Of a stretch of DNA of 34,662 nt, positions 32,704 through 34,662 are shown in pieces. Location of the stretch: positions 1 to 34,662 of the forward strand of contig CAYXJR010000051.1 in assembly GCA_964465145.1 (NCBI GenBank), read 5' to 3'. Position 1 is the stretch's first letter. Each line of letters opens with the position of its first letter. The DNA is from JAUVKA01 sp964465145 (GTDB lineage Bacteria > Bacteroidota > Bacteroidia > Bacteroidales > UBA12481). The notes beneath the pieces are model-generated. The model saw nothing but the letters and a program-made list of their open reading frames with translations. It made no database searches and was not told the DNA's origin. Position numbers and translations under genes: made by a program.

Positions 32704-34662
32704 TTAATAATTGGAATCTCTTTTAAGTTCTGCGAATAGCACTCTCTTGCTGCCGTCTCCGTTAACCTGGTACAAATTCCAATTATCATTGTCAATTTGT
32801 TCTAATTTCCAATTATAAGAAGGGTCGGTAAGATATTGTTTTATCCTTCTGGGAAATGCATTGGCAGCTCTGGCGTTTTCCCAGGTACGGATAACCTTAA
32901 AAATAGCATCTTTTTGCGGGCAGCTTTCCACATCTACCTGATTAAGCCTCAGACTGTAGGTTGCTCCAAAACTAACTGAAATTGCTTGTATATGTTCATA
33001 TTGCTCAACTGTTGAATTGGCGTTAATGGGGAAATTACCCCCGAAGGTCGCAGGGAAAAAATTGGCGTAAGTTACATCCCTCAAATCTTTGCCCTCGCTG
33101 GTTGTACTGCCCCATTCCCGGGTGTCTGCATCGTACATGTTTTTTCCGCCACCCACATTCCAAATACTTTGATAATGCCAGGAACCCTCCGACAGAGTAG
33201 CACCCGTAAAACGGATATGTGGAAGCTTATGCATTGCAGCTCTTTCAAACATTTTACGGAAAAAGCGTTTTGCAGAGTAGTAACCATGGCCATTATTAAA
33301 CAGAAACTCCTGTCCGTCAAAGTCATAGTAACCTATACCATTTATAAGGCACACATCTGCGTAATACTCAGCAATTTTGTCCTGCAATTCCATATTTGGA
33401 ATAAGTCCTTCATAACCATAGCGAAGGGTTACCTGTAATTTATAAATTGTATCGTTTGCCTGATGGATAGTTGACTTTGTTCCCCAATAGCCCCTGCTTA
33501 CATTAAGCAAAGTATAGGGTTCTTTGTCCGAAACGCCCAAATAATGGATCAGTTCCTTCCCTATTTTAATCATATTCAATTCTTCGCAATGCCCTTCCCA
33601 ACTGGCAACCTCTTCGAGATACCTTGAGTCATCGACAATAATTACCGTGTCTGTAGGGCTTATGCTTTTCACCAATAATCGTTTTTGCTGATAGCATAAA
33701 CTATCACTGGGGATTGGGCTTGCATCTTTTGTTCCCGGAGCCAAAGCATTGGTTATGGATGCTCTTCCTGTTGTAATTCCATATTTTGCTGCCATTTCGG
33801 CAAACTCTTTGTGCGATAAATTGCCTTTCGTTAATTTCAAAGGTTTATTCTCGAAATTCTTCCCATCAATATAGCCTTCATTACCTCTATCAGGCCTGAT
33901 AAATCCCTGATCGTACAAGCTTATTGCCTTAAATCCCAATCTGGAAGTATAGGATATTATACTATCATATAAACCGCCGGAAGTAATAGCATCCGGAACG
34001 AAAGCAGCGGGGTCTTTTACCCACCTGCCGTTTATTTTTGGATAAGGCAAACCTTCTGACAATACAATATTTTGAATCACATCCAGCAAAGCAGTACTGT
34101 CAGGGCTGCCCCATAAAGCTATGGCCGAACCGATGAAATCAACACCGGGAATAGCTTGCACAGCAAGATGGTTAGGGGTGTTGGCTTTCATATTGGGTAT
34201 AAGCGAGTAATATACTTCCCTTTCAAAAGTCCTGTCCCTTGAATGATAATATAGAGAAATCCTGCCTTGATCATCAACCATGGCTGCATTGCCGTAAACT
34301 ATTCTGTAATAAGGTTCTTTGTGGGCATAAAATGCCACATCGCTTATTCCATCCCCACCGAGTGTAAAAATCTGTCCCTCATGCAGATTTTCCGGCAATG
34401 GAAAACGTTTGGGGTCAGGACTGTGGATAATATACTGAAATGGAGCCGCATCGGCATCCAGATCGGATGTTCCCCCCAAAGTGTTATCGTCAAGAGCCAG
34501 GACACCTATAGCATAATTAGCCGTTTCACTTGTATCGCGAGCTACGCCGATAATTTCGCCAAAAAGATTAGTAATATTAGTATGGTACGGACCCCATTGA
34601 ACAGCATTGTAAACGGCAAATAACAATGTACATTTTTTCGCAATTAGGAATGTATCGTTTTT
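32704..34662 (-). CDS. Large secreted-enzyme-like protein, unassigned, 5' end outside window
   Basis: The frame stays open to base 34662, so the gene begins beyond the window; at least 652 residues are visible. The N-terminal visible part (WGPYHTNITNLFGEIIGVARD, ALDDNTLGG, ISLYYHSRDRTFEREVYYS) looks like a beta-rich domain. It is followed by a probable TIM-barrel region (FIGSAIALWGSP, LYDSIISYTSRLGFKAISLYDQG, YYADVCLINGIGYYDFDGQEF near the middle of the barrel, LPHIRFTGATLSEGSWHYQS). The YDFDG and surrounding acidic residues suggest a glycoside hydrolase active site, but I cannot name the family. It converges on the small lipoprotein gene. It probably belongs with the CAZyme genes or with an adjacent locus. 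Confidence 0.6.
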   Translation of the reverse strand, partial: KNDTFLIAKKCTLLFAVYNAVQWGPYHTNITNLFGEIIGVARDTSETANYAIGVLALDDNTLGGTSDLDADAAPFQYIIHSPDPKRFPLPENLHEGQIFTLGGDGISDVAFYAHKEPYYRIVYGNAAMVDDQGRISLYYHSRDRTFEREVYYSLIPNMKANTPNHLAVQAIPGVDFIGSAIALWGSPDSTALLDVIQNIVLSEGLPYPKINGRWVKDPAAFVPDAITSGGLYDSIISYTSRLGFKAISLYDQGFIRPDRGNEGYIDGKNFENKPLKLTKGNLSHKEFAEMAAKYGITTGRASITNALAPGTKDASPIPSDSLCYQQKRLLVKSISPTDTVIIVDDSRYLEEVASWEGHCEELNMIKIGKELIHYLGVSDKEPYTLLNVSRGYWGTKSTIHQANDTIYKLQVTLRYGYEGLIPNMELQDKIAEYYADVCLINGIGYYDFDGQEFLFNNGHGYYSAKRFFRKMFERAAMHKLPHIRFTGATLSEGSWHYQSIWNVGGGKNMYDADTREWGSTTSEGKDLRDVTYANFFPATFGGNFPINANSTVEQYEHIQAISVSFGATYSLRLNQVDVESCPQKDAIFKVIRTWENARAANAFPRRIKQYLTDPSYNWKLEQIDNDNWNLYQVNGDGSKRVLFAELKRDSNY

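Overview
This window looks like a scaffold from a Bacteroidota genome, probably a Bacteroidales-like carbohydrate degrader recovered as a metagenome-assembled genome. The evidence is the mix of secreted CAZymes with lipoprotein or Sec/Tat signals, TANNTTTG-type -7 promoter boxes, a near absence of Shine-Dalgarno sequences, a TlpA-like thioredoxin lipoprotein, a Tat-exported Gfo/Idh/MocA oxidoreductase, and a 100-N scaffold gap flanked by an exact 55-bp duplication. The genus cannot be told from the window.

Layout. 1-3347 (minus) holds the start of a frameshifted LamG-domain gene, a TlpA/thioredoxin lipoprotein, a DUF2892-type membrane protein and a decayed beta-helix fragment. 3348-11348 (minus) holds a Tat-exported oxidoreductase, an 1813-residue protein joining DUF2341/LamG, an SGNH esterase and a GH78-like rhamnosidase, and a PLP aminotransferase. 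11349-12253 is a hairpin-rich stretch leading into a REP-associated (Y1/HUH) transposase. 12268-14339 (plus) is a GH97 enzyme split by the assembly gap. 14380-20870 (minus) is a compact operon read SGNH esterase, sugar:H+ symporter, GH32-like, GH31. 21033-25948 (plus) encodes a GH127 beta-L-arabinofuranosidase and a GH106 rhamnosidase. A second GH106 enzyme (25923-28745, minus) converges on the first with a 26-bp overlap. 28927-32693 is a small accessory island: HigBA, a truncated and an intact MNT nucleotidyltransferase, a HEPN partner, a frameshifted HicB and two small lipoproteins, interrupted by three copies of a structured repeat about 110 bp long. 32704-34662 is the 3' part of a large secreted-enzyme-like gene I could not assign.

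How the genes fit together. GH78, two GH106, GH127, GH32-like, GH97 and GH31 enzymes with two acetyl-esterase-like SGNH domains suggest stepwise trimming of an acetylated plant- or algal-type glycan rich in rhamnose and arabinose (pectin side chains are one possibility). The MFS porter would import released sugar. There is no SusC/SusD pair and no hybrid two-component or ECF regulator here, so this is either a loner cluster or part of a larger locus.

The most unusual signals are: (1) 7-bp tandem repeats that fill the 5' leaders of three genes up to their start codons; (2) the repeat-punctuated toxin-antitoxin island, where one repeat copy has replaced the end of an MNT gene; (3) palindromic repeats inserted in frame in GH97 and at the start of GH127; and (4) several frameshifts, three of them at homopolymers, concentrated in accessory genes.
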